Assembly: GCA_002359215.1 (NCBI GenBank)
Contig: DEMN01000009.1
Location: forward strand, 1-64,000
Reading direction: 5' to 3'
DNA: 64,000 nucleotides
Source of the DNA: Flavobacteriales bacterium UBA2669
GTDB taxonomy: Bacteria; Bacteroidota; Bacteroidia; Flavobacteriales_E; Vicingaceae
Below the pieces are notes generated by a model. That model did no database searches. It saw only the letters and a program-made list of their open reading frames with translations, and was not told the origin of the DNA. How positions within the stretch are numbered: the stretch's first letter is position 1; the number at the start of each line of letters is the position of its first letter. Below, piece after piece: positions 34,246 to 43,779 of this stretch. Both the position numbers and the translations under genes were made by a program.

Positions 34246-35123
34246 AAAGATTAATTTACATATTATTCCTTTTGGTTGCTGTTAGTACAACAGTTAATGC
34301 TCAGTTCGTGCAAAATAACAGCATGTCTAAAGCTGAATTTTATATTCAGAAAGCTGAATTTGACAGTGCTCAGAAATACATTGATATTGCTACAACTCAA
34401 GAAGAATTTACAACACTAGCTAAAGTTTGGTTTTACCGTAGCTTTATTTATAAAGAGCAATATAAAACTAAAGAAAAACAAGAATTGAATTCTGCACTTA
34501 GAAACGAATGTGCTACATCAATTCATAAATTATACAAAATAGATACTGCTAGTACTTACTTGCCTCAAGCAGAACCTTTAGTAAAATACATTTCTTCAAC
34601 TTATTATAACGATGCTGCAAGAGCAATAAATAATGAAAATTATGAACTTGCTAACCAAAACTTTAATCAGTACAAACAACTACAAACGCTAATTAATACT
34701 GATAAAAATACATTAAACGATCATAAAATCCAGTTTAAATTTGCTATAGCAACAGCTATTAGTAAAGGACAAGACAAAGTTGACTCTACACAAAGACATC
34801 AATTGGTAGCTATTTACAAAGAAATTTTAGCTATCGATCAAAACAATCCTTCTGCTAACTACAACTTATCACTTTTATATTATAATGAAGGAGTTGATAT
34901 TGTAAATAACATGGATTATGACATGGAGTTTGAAAACTTAATGGCAACTCAAGAAAAAATTGCAGATTTATTCAATGAAGCTTTGCCATTTATGCTTAAA
35001 GCTTACGAAGCTAATTACAGGAAAGAAGACACCCTAGAAGGTTTGAAAAACATTTATTACGGGCTAAACGATACCGAAAAATCCAATTATTATAAACAGG
35101 AATTAGAATCGTTACAAAAATAA
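34242..35123 (+). CDS. TPR-like exported protein
   Basis: A 293-residue protein with a signal peptide (MKRLIYILFLLVAVSTTVNAQ). Helical repeat pairs follow, such as KAEFYIQKAEFDSAQKYIDI, NDAARAINNENYELANQNF and NPSANYNLSLLYYNEGVDI, which read as degenerate tetratricopeptide repeats. It is translated with a 4-bp overlap from the YfiR-like gene and precedes the phosphatase by 24 bp. A periplasmic scaffold linking the YfiR-like protein to the membrane phosphatase is a reasonable inference. It could instead monitor envelope proteins. Confidence 0.78.
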   Translation: MKRLIYILFLLVAVSTTVNAQFVQNNSMSKAEFYIQKAEFDSAQKYIDIATTQEEFTTLAKVWFYRSFIYKEQYKTKEKQELNSALRNECATSIHKLYKIDTASTYLPQAEPLVKYISSTYYNDAARAINNENYELANQNFNQYKQLQTLINTDKNTLNDHKIQFKFAIATAISKGQDKVDSTQRHQLVAIYKEILAIDQNNPSANYNLSLLYYNEGVDIVNNMDYDMEFENLMATQEKIADLFNEALPFMLKAYEANYRKEDTLEGLKNIYYGLNDTEKSNYYKQELESLQK

Positions 35124-35147
35124 AATTCGAAAGAGTTTATACTATTA

Positions 35148-36935
35148 ATGAAATTTAAATTTACCATAGGAAAAAGAATAGGCACTGGTTTTGGTGTTCT
35201 GATTTTTTTGGTAATAACAGTTTTTACTATTACTTATAATACCTTAGACAGAAGTATAAACATTAACGATAAAATTACTACTGTAAACAATCCCTCTTTA
35301 AGTACTTTAGAAGAGCTTAAATTAATGGCAGTACGTTCAAAAATGCTTATCTTTAATTGGGTATATTACCAATCTAACTCCAAACATCCGGACAAGGTAA
35401 AACTTATAAAACTTATTGAAAATGAATATCCTGCATTAAAAACTAAAATTGCTAAACTAGCTGTAAATTGGAATAAAGAAGATAGACAGAAAATGTCAAA
35501 ATTATTTAAGGAAATAGATGTTCTTTTTGATATGCACAGAGAAATAATGGAATACCTTCCAAGTTTTGAGAGTTATGAAGAAGCTACTAATAAATTCCTT
35601 GCCAATTCTATGATTGGTGATGATGGCGATTTATACATAAAAACAAATGAAGTTATTTTTCAATTAGAAGAATTAATTAACATCCAAAAGTTTCATACCG
35701 ATCAGGCTACCAATAAAATGCAGTCTTCATTTAATTTTTTAAAGACCTTAGCTCAATATTTAGGAATTGCACTTATAATTGGAGGGTTACTTATTGCTTT
35801 TTATACCACCAAATCTATTGTTACTCCCGTAACTAACCTTAAAAGTATACTACTAACATTAAGTAAAGGAGTCTTCCCTAAGGGAAATATAAAAGCTAGA
35901 AATGATGAAATTGGTGAAATGACCATGGCACTTAATAGGTTAGTCGAAAACTTAAAAGCCACAAAAGATTTTGCTGACGCTGTAGGTTCAGGAAGGTTTG
36001 ATGCTCAATATAAACCATTAAGTAATGAAGACACATTAGGGAAAGCATTACTGAAAATGCGTGATGATTTAGCCGAAAATGAAAGATTACTAGAACAAAA
36101 AGTAAAAGAAAGAACTGCTGAAGTAGTTCAGAAAAAAGAAGAAATTGAAAAGCAAAACCTTAAAATTAGTGAGCTTTATAAAGAAGTTACTGACAGTATT
36201 AAATATGCAAAAGGACTTCAAGAAGCTATTTTACCTCCAAACGAATTAGTTAAAAAAATGCTTCCTCAAGCATTTATTTTATATAAGCCAAAAGATATTG
36301 TTTCAGGAGATTTTTACTGGTTAAAAGAAAAAAACAACAAAGTGTATTTTGCAGCAGTAGATTGTACCGGACATGGAGTGCCAGGTGCATTTATGAGTAT
36401 CATTGGAAACAATGCTCTAAATAATGCTTTAAGAGAGTTTGACACACCTTCAGAAATATTAGATAACTTAAACCAAGGAATAAGCTCAACATTACATAAT
36501 AATACGATAGGTGTTTCTACCACCAAAGATGGTATGGATTTAGCGCTTTGTTGTTACGATCCAAAAACACAAGAAATTCAGTATGCAGGAGCATTTAACC
36601 CATTATATATTATTAGAAACAACGACATTATTCAAACCAAAGCAGATAAATTTGCTATTGGGACTTATTTTGATAATCCAAAACAAAAATATACCAACCA
36701 TACATTTAAGTTAGAAAAAAATGATAAAGTGTATATTTTTTCAGATGGTTATGCCGATCAATTTGGCGGACCAAAAGGCAAGAAGTTAATGTATAAAAAC
36801 TTCAGAGATTATTTACTAACTATTCATAATGAGCCTATCCATAATCAAAGAGCATTATTAAATGATAATATTGAAAAATGGAAAGGCAACCTTGAACAAA
36901 TAGATGATATACTTGTAATTGGTATGACAGCATAA
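35148..36935 (+). CDS. HAMP-SpoIIE (PP2C-like) serine/threonine phosphatase, membrane sensor
   Basis: A 595-residue signalling protein. TM1 lies at about residues 12-33, followed by a helical extracytoplasmic sensor of about 160 residues, TM2 at about 201-222, and a HAMP domain (SIVTPVTNLKSIL onward). A coiled coil (about 300-350; LLEQKVKERTAEVVQKKEE) joins it to a SpoIIE/PP2C phosphatase (about 360-593). Metal-binding aspartates are visible in IVSGDFYWL, AAVDCTGHGVPGAFMS, IFSDGYADQFGG and the terminal QIDDILVIGM. It is predicted to dephosphorylate a target Ser/Thr protein, such as an anti-sigma-antagonist, in response to an envelope signal. No STAS or anti-sigma gene is adjacent. Confidence 0.9.
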   Translation: MKFKFTIGKRIGTGFGVLIFLVITVFTITYNTLDRSININDKITTVNNPSLSTLEELKLMAVRSKMLIFNWVYYQSNSKHPDKVKLIKLIENEYPALKTKIAKLAVNWNKEDRQKMSKLFKEIDVLFDMHREIMEYLPSFESYEEATNKFLANSMIGDDGDLYIKTNEVIFQLEELINIQKFHTDQATNKMQSSFNFLKTLAQYLGIALIIGGLLIAFYTTKSIVTPVTNLKSILLTLSKGVFPKGNIKARNDEIGEMTMALNRLVENLKATKDFADAVGSGRFDAQYKPLSNEDTLGKALLKMRDDLAENERLLEQKVKERTAEVVQKKEEIEKQNLKISELYKEVTDSIKYAKGLQEAILPPNELVKKMLPQAFILYKPKDIVSGDFYWLKEKNNKVYFAAVDCTGHGVPGAFMSIIGNNALNNALREFDTPSEILDNLNQGISSTLHNNTIGVSTTKDGMDLALCCYDPKTQEIQYAGAFNPLYIIRNNDIIQTKADKFAIGTYFDNPKQKYTNHTFKLEKNDKVYIFSDGYADQFGGPKGKKLMYKNFRDYLLTIHNEPIHNQRALLNDNIEKWKGNLEQIDDILVIGMTA

Positions 36936-37018
36936 CCCCTTAGGCATTTCAACCTCATTAACAATAATTTACCCCTCTTAACTTTTTAAAAAAATTTCTA
37001 TTTTACCAATTTCATTCT

Positions 37019-37026
37019 TATATTTG
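37019..37026 (+). promoter_or_regulatory. Candidate -7 element for the surface operon
   Basis: TATATTTG matches TAnnTTTG, 118 nt upstream of the ATG at 37145. It implies a 5' leader of about 110 nt. No clear -33 element was seen. Confidence 0.35.
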
Positions 37027-37144
37027 TTCCCTTAAAGTATCATTTTTTTACGATAAAGCTCATGTTGTTTTAGACAAAAGCAACATCTAATTAGTTTTAT
37101 GCGTCTGTTTGCTACTTAACAAAAAAGACTTAACTCATATAATT

Positions 37145-39739
37145 ATGAAAAAAAATATACTCCTATCAATTGCATTATCAATAAGTTGTTTAATCGCAAA
37201 TGCGCAAGCTCCAGAAAAAATTAATTACCAAGCAGTAGCTAGAGATCTTTCCGGCACTCCATTAGTTAATCAATCATTGGTTGTTATTTTTCAGATACGA
37301 CAAGGCTCTCCAACAGGAACTTCGGTTTATACAGAAACTCATGCTAGTGTTAGTACAAACCAGTTTGGACTATTTACTGCTGAAATTGGTGGAGGAATTC
37401 CATCAACAGGAACATTTGCCGGAATAAACTGGGGAGGTGGCTTACATTATTTAAGTGTTATTGTAGATGGAATGCCTATGGGGACTTCTCAATTACTTTC
37501 TGTTCCTTACGCTTTGTATGCGAAACAATCTGCAAATGGCCCTCAAGGAGCACCCGGGAAAAACAGCATTTCTATTGTTACACCTGAACCTACTGGAGCA
37601 AACTGCCAAAATGGTGGAAACAAAATTGACGTTGGTACTGATGATAATGGAGATAATATGCTTCAACCTTTAGAAATTGATTTTACTTATTATGTTTGTA
37701 ATGGTGATAGTGGAAGTGCTTCTGGTGACAATTGGGGAAGCCAAGTAGTAATTACTCAAGGCAATAATATCTCAGGAGATGGTACTACTGCCAACCCATT
37801 AAATGTTTTTGATAATGACACCTCAGCAACCAACGAAATTCAAGATTTAAGCATTTCTGGAAATACCATTGGAATTACTGGAGGTACAGGAATTAATTTA
37901 AGCCCTACTGCACCTGGAACTGGCCAAGTACTTACATGGAATGGAACAGCATGGATAGCTCAAAACGCTGGTTCAGGAGCTGATAATTGGGGAACACAAG
38001 TAGTAATTTCAGACACAACACTTACAGGTGATGGAACTGCAGCTAATCCTCTTAGTGTAAATGGTGTTTTAACCGACAATCAGGATTTAACTTTAACTGG
38101 AAACACTTTATCATTAACCAACGACCCAACTCCAATAAATTTATCTCCTTATTTAGACAATACAGATTCCCAAACATTATCTATTAATGCCAATACTCTT
38201 TCTATTTCTAATGGTAATACGGTTACACTACCTTCTTCCCCTACCTATACTGCTGGAACAGGTATTAACTTAAGTGGTAATATTATTACTAATACAGCTC
38301 CTGACCAAACTGTTGTAATAAATAATGGTACTGGAATAAATGTTACTGGTACATATCCAAACTTTACTGTTGCAAACACTTCTCCTGCAAGTGGCATATC
38401 TGTAACAGGAACTGGCATGACATCCGTAACTGGTACTTCTCCTAATTTTACTGTAAATACACCTGCTCAAACATTAACTTACACTACCCCTAACTTAACT
38501 CTTTCAAATGGTGGTGGAACTGTTACTTTACCAACTTCTCCGTGGACAAAAACAGGTTCAAATATTCATCAAATATCGTTAACCGACAATGTTGGTATTG
38601 GTACAACAAATCCAGAACAAAAACTTGATGTTATTGGATATACAAGAATAGGAGCTGGGGCTGGCAACCCTAACATGGGTTTATTATTAGCAACTCCTGC
38701 TCCAGGTATTTCATTAATAAGAGCAGGAGGAAGAGCAACAACTGACTTTAGAATTGAACAAGATAACAATGCTCCTATGACTTTCCATACTAACAACACT
38801 GAAAGAATTAGAATAGATGGATTTGGAAATATTGGTATTGGTACAGCTACTCCTACAGAAAAATTACATATTCAAAATGGCAAATTTCGTATAAGTAATG
38901 GAGGAACAAGTGTGGCCGATTTATATCAAACAGGAACTCAAACAATGCTTGAAACAGGAAATGTGTTTGCTATATCTCCAAATGGTGGATCAACATCATT
39001 TACAATAGATGATGGAAATGCTGATTTTTTTGTACAAGTTCGGATTCAAGACGGAACAGAAGGATTAAATAAAATTTTGACTTCAAATGCACTAGGATAT
39101 GCTTCTTGGGTTGATTTAAATACCATTTCACCTGGAGCAACCGCATGGACAAAAACAGGAACGAATATATACCCAACAGTTTCTACCGATAATATTGGTA
39201 TTGGCACAACTACTCCATCTCAAAAACTTGATGTTGATGGTGGTGGAAGCATTGAAGTAGATGGCGAATATACTTATGAAACACCTAAAACTCATTTTTA
39301 CTCCGTTGCTGGTAATTCATTTGTAGGAACACGAGAAGGATTAGATTTATGGAATGCGTCATTAAATCTTATTTATGGACAATGGAGTTCCGGATCTGGA
39401 ACATATCCTATAGCTGTAGCTCCAGTAAATTTACCTGATGGAGCAATCATAACTGATGTTACTGCTTATATTTATGACAATGATGGAACTACAGCCTATC
39501 AACCTCGAATAATTATGTATAAAATTAATATGGCTTCAGGTAGTTATGCAACAGTTGGAACTGCTATTTTAACTGGTAATTCAGCATCTACAACCCCACA
39601 AACAGCATCTTTTTCACCAAACCATACTATAGACAATCAAGGAGCTTATTATTTAAAATTTCAAAGTGAGGGAAATGCAGGAAGTAATATTAGATTATAT
39701 GGAGTAAGAATAACGTATACTGTAAATCAAGCTGATTAA
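37145..39739 (+). CDS. Large repeat-rich surface protein, paralogue A
   Basis: An 864-residue protein with signal peptide MKKNILLSIALSISCLIANAQ, which fixes the start at 37145 rather than at an upstream alternative (37109). The N-terminal domain (PEKINYQAVARD, then QIRQGSPTGTSVYTETH and GLFTAEIGGG) is a recurrent Bacteroidota surface module. A collagen-like turn (GPQGAPGKNS) leads to long Thr/Asn/Gly-rich repeats of the type NPLSVNG, LTLTGNTLSLTND and TLSISNGNTV. NVGIGTTNP-type repeats like those of phage tail fibres follow. The end is a jelly-roll-like domain. No T9SS sorting domain is visible. Two DNA blocks are near-identical to the next gene. Confidence 0.8.
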   Translation: MKKNILLSIALSISCLIANAQAPEKINYQAVARDLSGTPLVNQSLVVIFQIRQGSPTGTSVYTETHASVSTNQFGLFTAEIGGGIPSTGTFAGINWGGGLHYLSVIVDGMPMGTSQLLSVPYALYAKQSANGPQGAPGKNSISIVTPEPTGANCQNGGNKIDVGTDDNGDNMLQPLEIDFTYYVCNGDSGSASGDNWGSQVVITQGNNISGDGTTANPLNVFDNDTSATNEIQDLSISGNTIGITGGTGINLSPTAPGTGQVLTWNGTAWIAQNAGSGADNWGTQVVISDTTLTGDGTAANPLSVNGVLTDNQDLTLTGNTLSLTNDPTPINLSPYLDNTDSQTLSINANTLSISNGNTVTLPSSPTYTAGTGINLSGNIITNTAPDQTVVINNGTGINVTGTYPNFTVANTSPASGISVTGTGMTSVTGTSPNFTVNTPAQTLTYTTPNLTLSNGGGTVTLPTSPWTKTGSNIHQISLTDNVGIGTTNPEQKLDVIGYTRIGAGAGNPNMGLLLATPAPGISLIRAGGRATTDFRIEQDNNAPMTFHTNNTERIRIDGFGNIGIGTATPTEKLHIQNGKFRISNGGTSVADLYQTGTQTMLETGNVFAISPNGGSTSFTIDDGNADFFVQVRIQDGTEGLNKILTSNALGYASWVDLNTISPGATAWTKTGTNIYPTVSTDNIGIGTTTPSQKLDVDGGGSIEVDGEYTYETPKTHFYSVAGNSFVGTREGLDLWNASLNLIYGQWSSGSGTYPIAVAPVNLPDGAIITDVTAYIYDNDGTTAYQPRIIMYKINMASGSYATVGTAILTGNSASTTPQTASFSPNHTIDNQGAYYLKFQSEGNAGSNIRLYGVRITYTVNQAD
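37486..37713 (+). repeat. Near-identical 228-bp block, copy 1 (pairs with 40134-40361)
   Basis: This block and 40134-40361 differ at only a few positions (for example 37501 T/A and 37540 C/T). It encodes the end of the N-terminal domain, the GPQGAPGK turn and the segment up to CNGDSG. The sequence on either side is much more diverged, so the identity looks like recent gene conversion rather than recent duplication. Confidence 0.8.
37982..38232 (+). repeat. Similar 251-bp block, copy 1 (pairs with 41098-41348)
   Basis: This block encodes DNWGTQVVIS through TLSISNGNTVTLP in both surface genes. DNA identity is high but lower than in the 228-bp block, with most changes at third positions. Confidence 0.75.
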
Positions 39740-39761
39740 TTATTTTAAAAAAATATTATTT

Positions 39762-39769
39762 TATTTTTG
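39762..39769 (+). promoter_or_regulatory. Possible internal -7 element before paralogue B
   Basis: TATTTTTG matches TAnnTTTG, 26 nt upstream of the ATG at 39796 in the 56-bp spacer. Because the spacer is very AT-rich, a chance match is possible. Confidence 0.3.
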
Positions 39770-39795
39770 TTTTTAGTAAAAACGTACCATTCAAC

Positions 39796-42700
39796 ATGAA
39801 ACAAATATCACTTTTTATTATTCTTTTGATTTTAGGAACAATGCTTAAAGCACAGGCTCCAGAAAAAATAAATTACCAAGCTGTTGCTAGGGATATATCT
39901 GGAAACCCATTAATTAATCAAACATTAAATGTTACTTATCAAATAAGACAAAGTTCTCCTACAGGAACCTCTGTATACACTGAAACACATACAGGCATCT
40001 CTACTAACCAGTTTGGTTTATTTACTGCCGAAATTGGAGGAGGAATTCCTTCTGTTGGAACATTTGCAGGAATAAACTGGGGAGCTGGTTTATATTATCT
40101 TTATGTTGAAGTAAATGGTGACCCTATAGGAAGTTCTCAATTACTTTCAGTTCCTTACGCTTTGTATGCGAAACAATCTGCAAATGGTCCTCAAGGAGCA
40201 CCCGGGAAAAACAGCATTTCTATTGTTACACCTGAACCTACTGGAGCAAACTGCCAAAATGGTGGAAACAAAATTGACGTTGGTACTGATGATAATGGAG
40301 ATAATATGCTTCAACCTTTAGAAATTGATTTTACTTATTATGTTTGTAATGGTGATAGTGGTGCAACTGGACTAGGTATTAATTGGATAGGAAATGGGAC
40401 CAACTTTCCTCCTTCCCCTAATAATGAAAATGATGCATTTTATCATTCTATTCATAATACTTCCTACATTTATAATGGCACAATTTGGGATACCTTAGTA
40501 TCTGGAAATGTAGGTTCAGCAGGTTTTTGGTCACAAACAGGAAATACTATTTATAATAATAACAACTCCAACTCAGGAAATGTAAGCATAGGAACTACAT
40601 TATCTTTAAGTAAACTTACTGTTGGATCTATTGACTCCACTGTAGCCACTTTTATTGGTAATAACACAAATGTAGCTGTAATTACTGTTGCAAATGCCAA
40701 TGCATCTGGAACATCGGGAATTGCTTTTGTAAATGGAAGTAACTCAAATGCTTTTATGGCTTATTCACCTTCAAATAAAACTCTTTCAATACTCAATGGA
40801 GTAACTGATGGACATTTATACATCAATGCTGATAGTTCTATTATTAATCAATCATTGGTTATTGCCAATCAAGCTCAAAAAATTGCTAACCAAGCTCAAT
40901 CTGCTATCTACAATAATACTGATACTATTTATAACTACTCTTCTACAGGGCTTATTATACATTCAAACTCAGGGTCGTTTTTAACCGATTCTTTATATGT
41001 TCTTGGAAATAATTTTTTAAACATCAACTGGATTTTAGCTAATGATGGAACTGGCCAGGCAAAATGGACAGATCCAAACACACTCGGGTTAGGTAACGAC
41101 AATTGGGGCACACAAGTTGTAATTTCAGATGCAACACTAAACGGAAATGGAACTGCAGCTAATCCTCTTAGTGTAAATGGTGTTTTAACCGACAATCAGG
41201 ATTTAACTTTAACTGGAAACATTTTATCATTAACCAACGATCCTACTCCAATAAATTTATCTCCTTATATAGACAATACTGATGCTCAAACGTTATCTAT
41301 TAATGCCAATACTCTTTCTATTTCTAATGGAAATACGGTTACTTTACCAACTTCACCATGGACTAAAATAGGTACTACTTTGCATCCTGTCATAATTGGA
41401 GATAATGTTGGTATTGGCACTTCTACTCCACTTGCCAAACTTCATGTAGAAGAAAACGCTTCAGCAGTTATGATATTAAAAGAAATTACTCCTACTAATG
41501 GAGCCGCTTTTGTAATGGAAAGTATGAATCAATACGTGTTACTTTCTAATGAAACCGGAATGTTTAGAATAGAGAATGCTACCAATTCTCTTCAACCTTT
41601 TAATATTAACCCATCAGGTCAAGTTGGCATTAATGGCTCACCTTTTTATTCTGAATTAGATGTTCATGGAAAAATTACCATGAGAAACGGGGCTACCAAC
41701 GGTTATATTCCCGTATCAGATGCTAATGGTACCATGACGTGGACTGACCCTAATACTGTTTTAACTTTACCTCCAACACCTTGGACACTTAATGGAACAA
41801 ATATCCATCCTACCACTCTAACCAATAATGTAGGAATTGGGACAACCAATCCAAGTGTATTGTTAGATGTACAATCTCAAGTAAACACCACAGCCAATTT
41901 ATTTCAAATTAGGGACAACATTGCGGGTATAGCATTACAATTTTCTAGAAGTGCTATAACATTATTAGGGGCTACTAATGGATTTCGATTTAATTCTCCT
42001 AGTAACGATATTATATTTACAACAAATAATTTAAGTAGAATGACAATTCAAATGAATGGAGATATAGGTATGGGTACAACAACTCCTGCAATGAATTTAC
42101 ATATTGGAGGAACTAATGGCATAATGATAAATGCGGCCGGTAGTACTGGTAATATTGGTGGGTTAGCTTTTAGAGAAGGCTACACTACATTAACTCGTCC
42201 TTTCCATTTAGGAATTGTTACCTATGATCATAGTTCAGGAGGAGCTGGATTTTCAGATGGACTAGTAGTCTCAGGTTATGATGGTATCGCTTTTACAACC
42301 GATAATTCGGCAACATCAACCACAACATTATCAAATGTAAGAATGTTTATTAACCAAACAGGTAATGTTGGTATTGGAACAACTGCTCCCGGACTAATTC
42401 CAGGTGCTACAAAATATTTGAGTGTAGTTAATAATGGTCCTTATAACAATGCAAGTATTACCTCTTTAGAACTAAAAGGTAACACAAATGGCGGAAATTC
42501 TTTATCTTCAATGATAGATTTTATTAATGGATTAACGCCAACAAGTATTGCTAGAGTAAGTTCAGTAACTTCAGGAGCTTCTACTACTCAGGGACAACTA
42601 TTGTTTTCTACCAATGATGGTACATTATCTGAAAAAATGAGAATTACCCAAACAGGTAATGTTGGTATTGGAACAACTACTCCCGGTTCTTCATTAGAAA

Positions 42701-43014
42701 TAAATGGAGCTGTAACATATACTCCTGCAACTGCGGCTGCCGGAAATAGTGCATCTTATGCTTTAACCGTTGGTGATAGAAGTTATATTAGAGTCACGAC
42801 TACCTTTGGTGGAGCAACACTTGGTTCCATTTCAAATGGATTAAAGCCAGGACAACTTTTAATCATTGAAAATGTAGGTGGTTATCTATTTACCATAAAT
42901 GATGGTGCTGCAAATTTAAATATTGCAGGAAATGCTTTATTGTATAGTAATGATACTATTACATTAATATGGACAGGAAATAGATGGTTAGAAATTTCAA
43001 GGTCTGATAATTAA
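39796..43014 (+). CDS. Large repeat-rich surface protein, paralogue B
   Basis: A 1072-residue protein with signal peptide MKQISLFIILLILGTMLKAQ. It has the same N-terminal module as paralogue A (PEKINYQAVARD, STNQFGLFTAEIGGG). The centre holds DNWGTQVVIS and LTGN repeats, and many copies of NVGIGTT.P run to the C-terminus. The last ~90 residues (GDRSYIRVTTTFGG to the end) differ from paralogue A and resemble the terminal domain of tail-fibre-like proteins. No T9SS sorting domain is seen, so how it reaches or stays on the surface is unclear. It is followed after 12 bp by a type B T9SS cargo gene. Confidence 0.8.
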   Translation: MKQISLFIILLILGTMLKAQAPEKINYQAVARDISGNPLINQTLNVTYQIRQSSPTGTSVYTETHTGISTNQFGLFTAEIGGGIPSVGTFAGINWGAGLYYLYVEVNGDPIGSSQLLSVPYALYAKQSANGPQGAPGKNSISIVTPEPTGANCQNGGNKIDVGTDDNGDNMLQPLEIDFTYYVCNGDSGATGLGINWIGNGTNFPPSPNNENDAFYHSIHNTSYIYNGTIWDTLVSGNVGSAGFWSQTGNTIYNNNNSNSGNVSIGTTLSLSKLTVGSIDSTVATFIGNNTNVAVITVANANASGTSGIAFVNGSNSNAFMAYSPSNKTLSILNGVTDGHLYINADSSIINQSLVIANQAQKIANQAQSAIYNNTDTIYNYSSTGLIIHSNSGSFLTDSLYVLGNNFLNINWILANDGTGQAKWTDPNTLGLGNDNWGTQVVISDATLNGNGTAANPLSVNGVLTDNQDLTLTGNILSLTNDPTPINLSPYIDNTDAQTLSINANTLSISNGNTVTLPTSPWTKIGTTLHPVIIGDNVGIGTSTPLAKLHVEENASAVMILKEITPTNGAAFVMESMNQYVLLSNETGMFRIENATNSLQPFNINPSGQVGINGSPFYSELDVHGKITMRNGATNGYIPVSDANGTMTWTDPNTVLTLPPTPWTLNGTNIHPTTLTNNVGIGTTNPSVLLDVQSQVNTTANLFQIRDNIAGIALQFSRSAITLLGATNGFRFNSPSNDIIFTTNNLSRMTIQMNGDIGMGTTTPAMNLHIGGTNGIMINAAGSTGNIGGLAFREGYTTLTRPFHLGIVTYDHSSGGAGFSDGLVVSGYDGIAFTTDNSATSTTTLSNVRMFINQTGNVGIGTTAPGLIPGATKYLSVVNNGPYNNASITSLELKGNTNGGNSLSSMIDFINGLTPTSIARVSSVTSGASTTQGQLLFSTNDGTLSEKMRITQTGNVGIGTTTPGSSLEINGAVTYTPATAAAGNSASYALTVGDRSYIRVTTTFGGATLGSISNGLKPGQLLIIENVGGYLFTINDGAANLNIAGNALLYSNDTITLIWTGNRWLEISRSDN
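40134..40361 (+). repeat. Near-identical 228-bp block, copy 2
   Basis: Partner of 37486-37713 at an offset of 2648 bp. The codons are the same apart from a few silent changes. Confidence 0.8.
41098..41348 (+). repeat. Similar 251-bp block, copy 2
   Basis: Partner of 37982-38232 at an offset of 3116 bp. The two block pairs have different offsets, so the region between them has changed length in one gene. Confidence 0.75.
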
Positions 43015-43026
43015 ATTTTTTTAACT

Positions 43027-43752
43027 ATGAAAAAAATACTCTATATATTCATCTTATTCTCCTTGGGAGCAACTGCCCAAACCACTATTTCTAGACAAGC
43101 AATTGGTGCTACGGGCGGTTACCAAACGGGAACTAACATTACACTTTCTTCCACAGTTGGAGAAGCTACTGTACAAACCTTATTTTCAACCTCTAAAATT
43201 CTAACACAAGGCTTTCAACAACCCGAAACTACTGCTGATTCTATTGTTACTTATGAAGTAATAAATGAATCTTGTAGAGGAGCTCAAAATGGTTCAATTT
43301 TTATTTCCAACGTATTAGGCTGCTCAGGTCCATATCAACTGATAATTAAAGCAGTTGATGACAGCGTAACCATTTGGGAAGCTGATAAACTCTCGGCTGG
43401 AACATATAATGTGGAAATTACCGGAAACAACTGTTCTTATAACACACAAATTACTGTTGGAATTGATAATGATGAAGATTGTTTATTAAAATTCTATTCG
43501 GGAATTACACCTAACAACGATGGTAAAAATGATGTTTGGATTATAGAAAACATAGAACAATTTCCAGAAAATGAAGTGAAAATATTTAACCGTTGGGGAG
43601 AAGAAGTTTGGTATGGAGAAAATTACGATAATACTACCGTTGTTTGGGATGGAAGTAATAAAGGAGGAGATTTACTCTCAAGCTCCACTTATTTTTATAT
43701 CGCTGATGTTGACGGAACGATTTACAAAGGCTGGGTAGAAATAACAAGGTAA
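43027..43752 (+). CDS. T9SS type B sorting domain protein (gliding-motility C-terminal domain)
   Basis: A 241-residue exported protein. The signal peptide ends near GATAQ. The N-terminal segment (ISRQAIGATGG, SSTVGEATVQT, TQGFQQPE) is a frequent Bacteroidota surface opening. The C-terminal ~85 residues (SGITPNNDGKNDVWIIENIEQF, KIFNRWGEEVW, YFYIADVDG) are the CHU_C/gliding-motility-associated domain that targets proteins to the T9SS by the type B route. Type B cargo is typically encoded beside a PorP/SprF protein, which follows here after 27 bp. The middle is small, so it may be a surface linker or anchor. Confidence 0.92.
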   Translation: MKKILYIFILFSLGATAQTTISRQAIGATGGYQTGTNITLSSTVGEATVQTLFSTSKILTQGFQQPETTADSIVTYEVINESCRGAQNGSIFISNVLGCSGPYQLIIKAVDDSVTIWEADKLSAGTYNVEITGNNCSYNTQITVGIDNDEDCLLKFYSGITPNNDGKNDVWIIENIEQFPENEVKIFNRWGEEVWYGENYDNTTVVWDGSNKGGDLLSSSTYFYIADVDGTIYKGWVEITR

Positions 43753-43779
43753 TTTACAATTAATAATGAATAATTGAAA

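Noticed and set aside
38270..38470. Minus-strand frame inside surface paralogue A
   Set aside because: Ser/Cys/Tyr-rich translation is a by-product of the Thr/Gly/Asn-rich repeats on the other strand.
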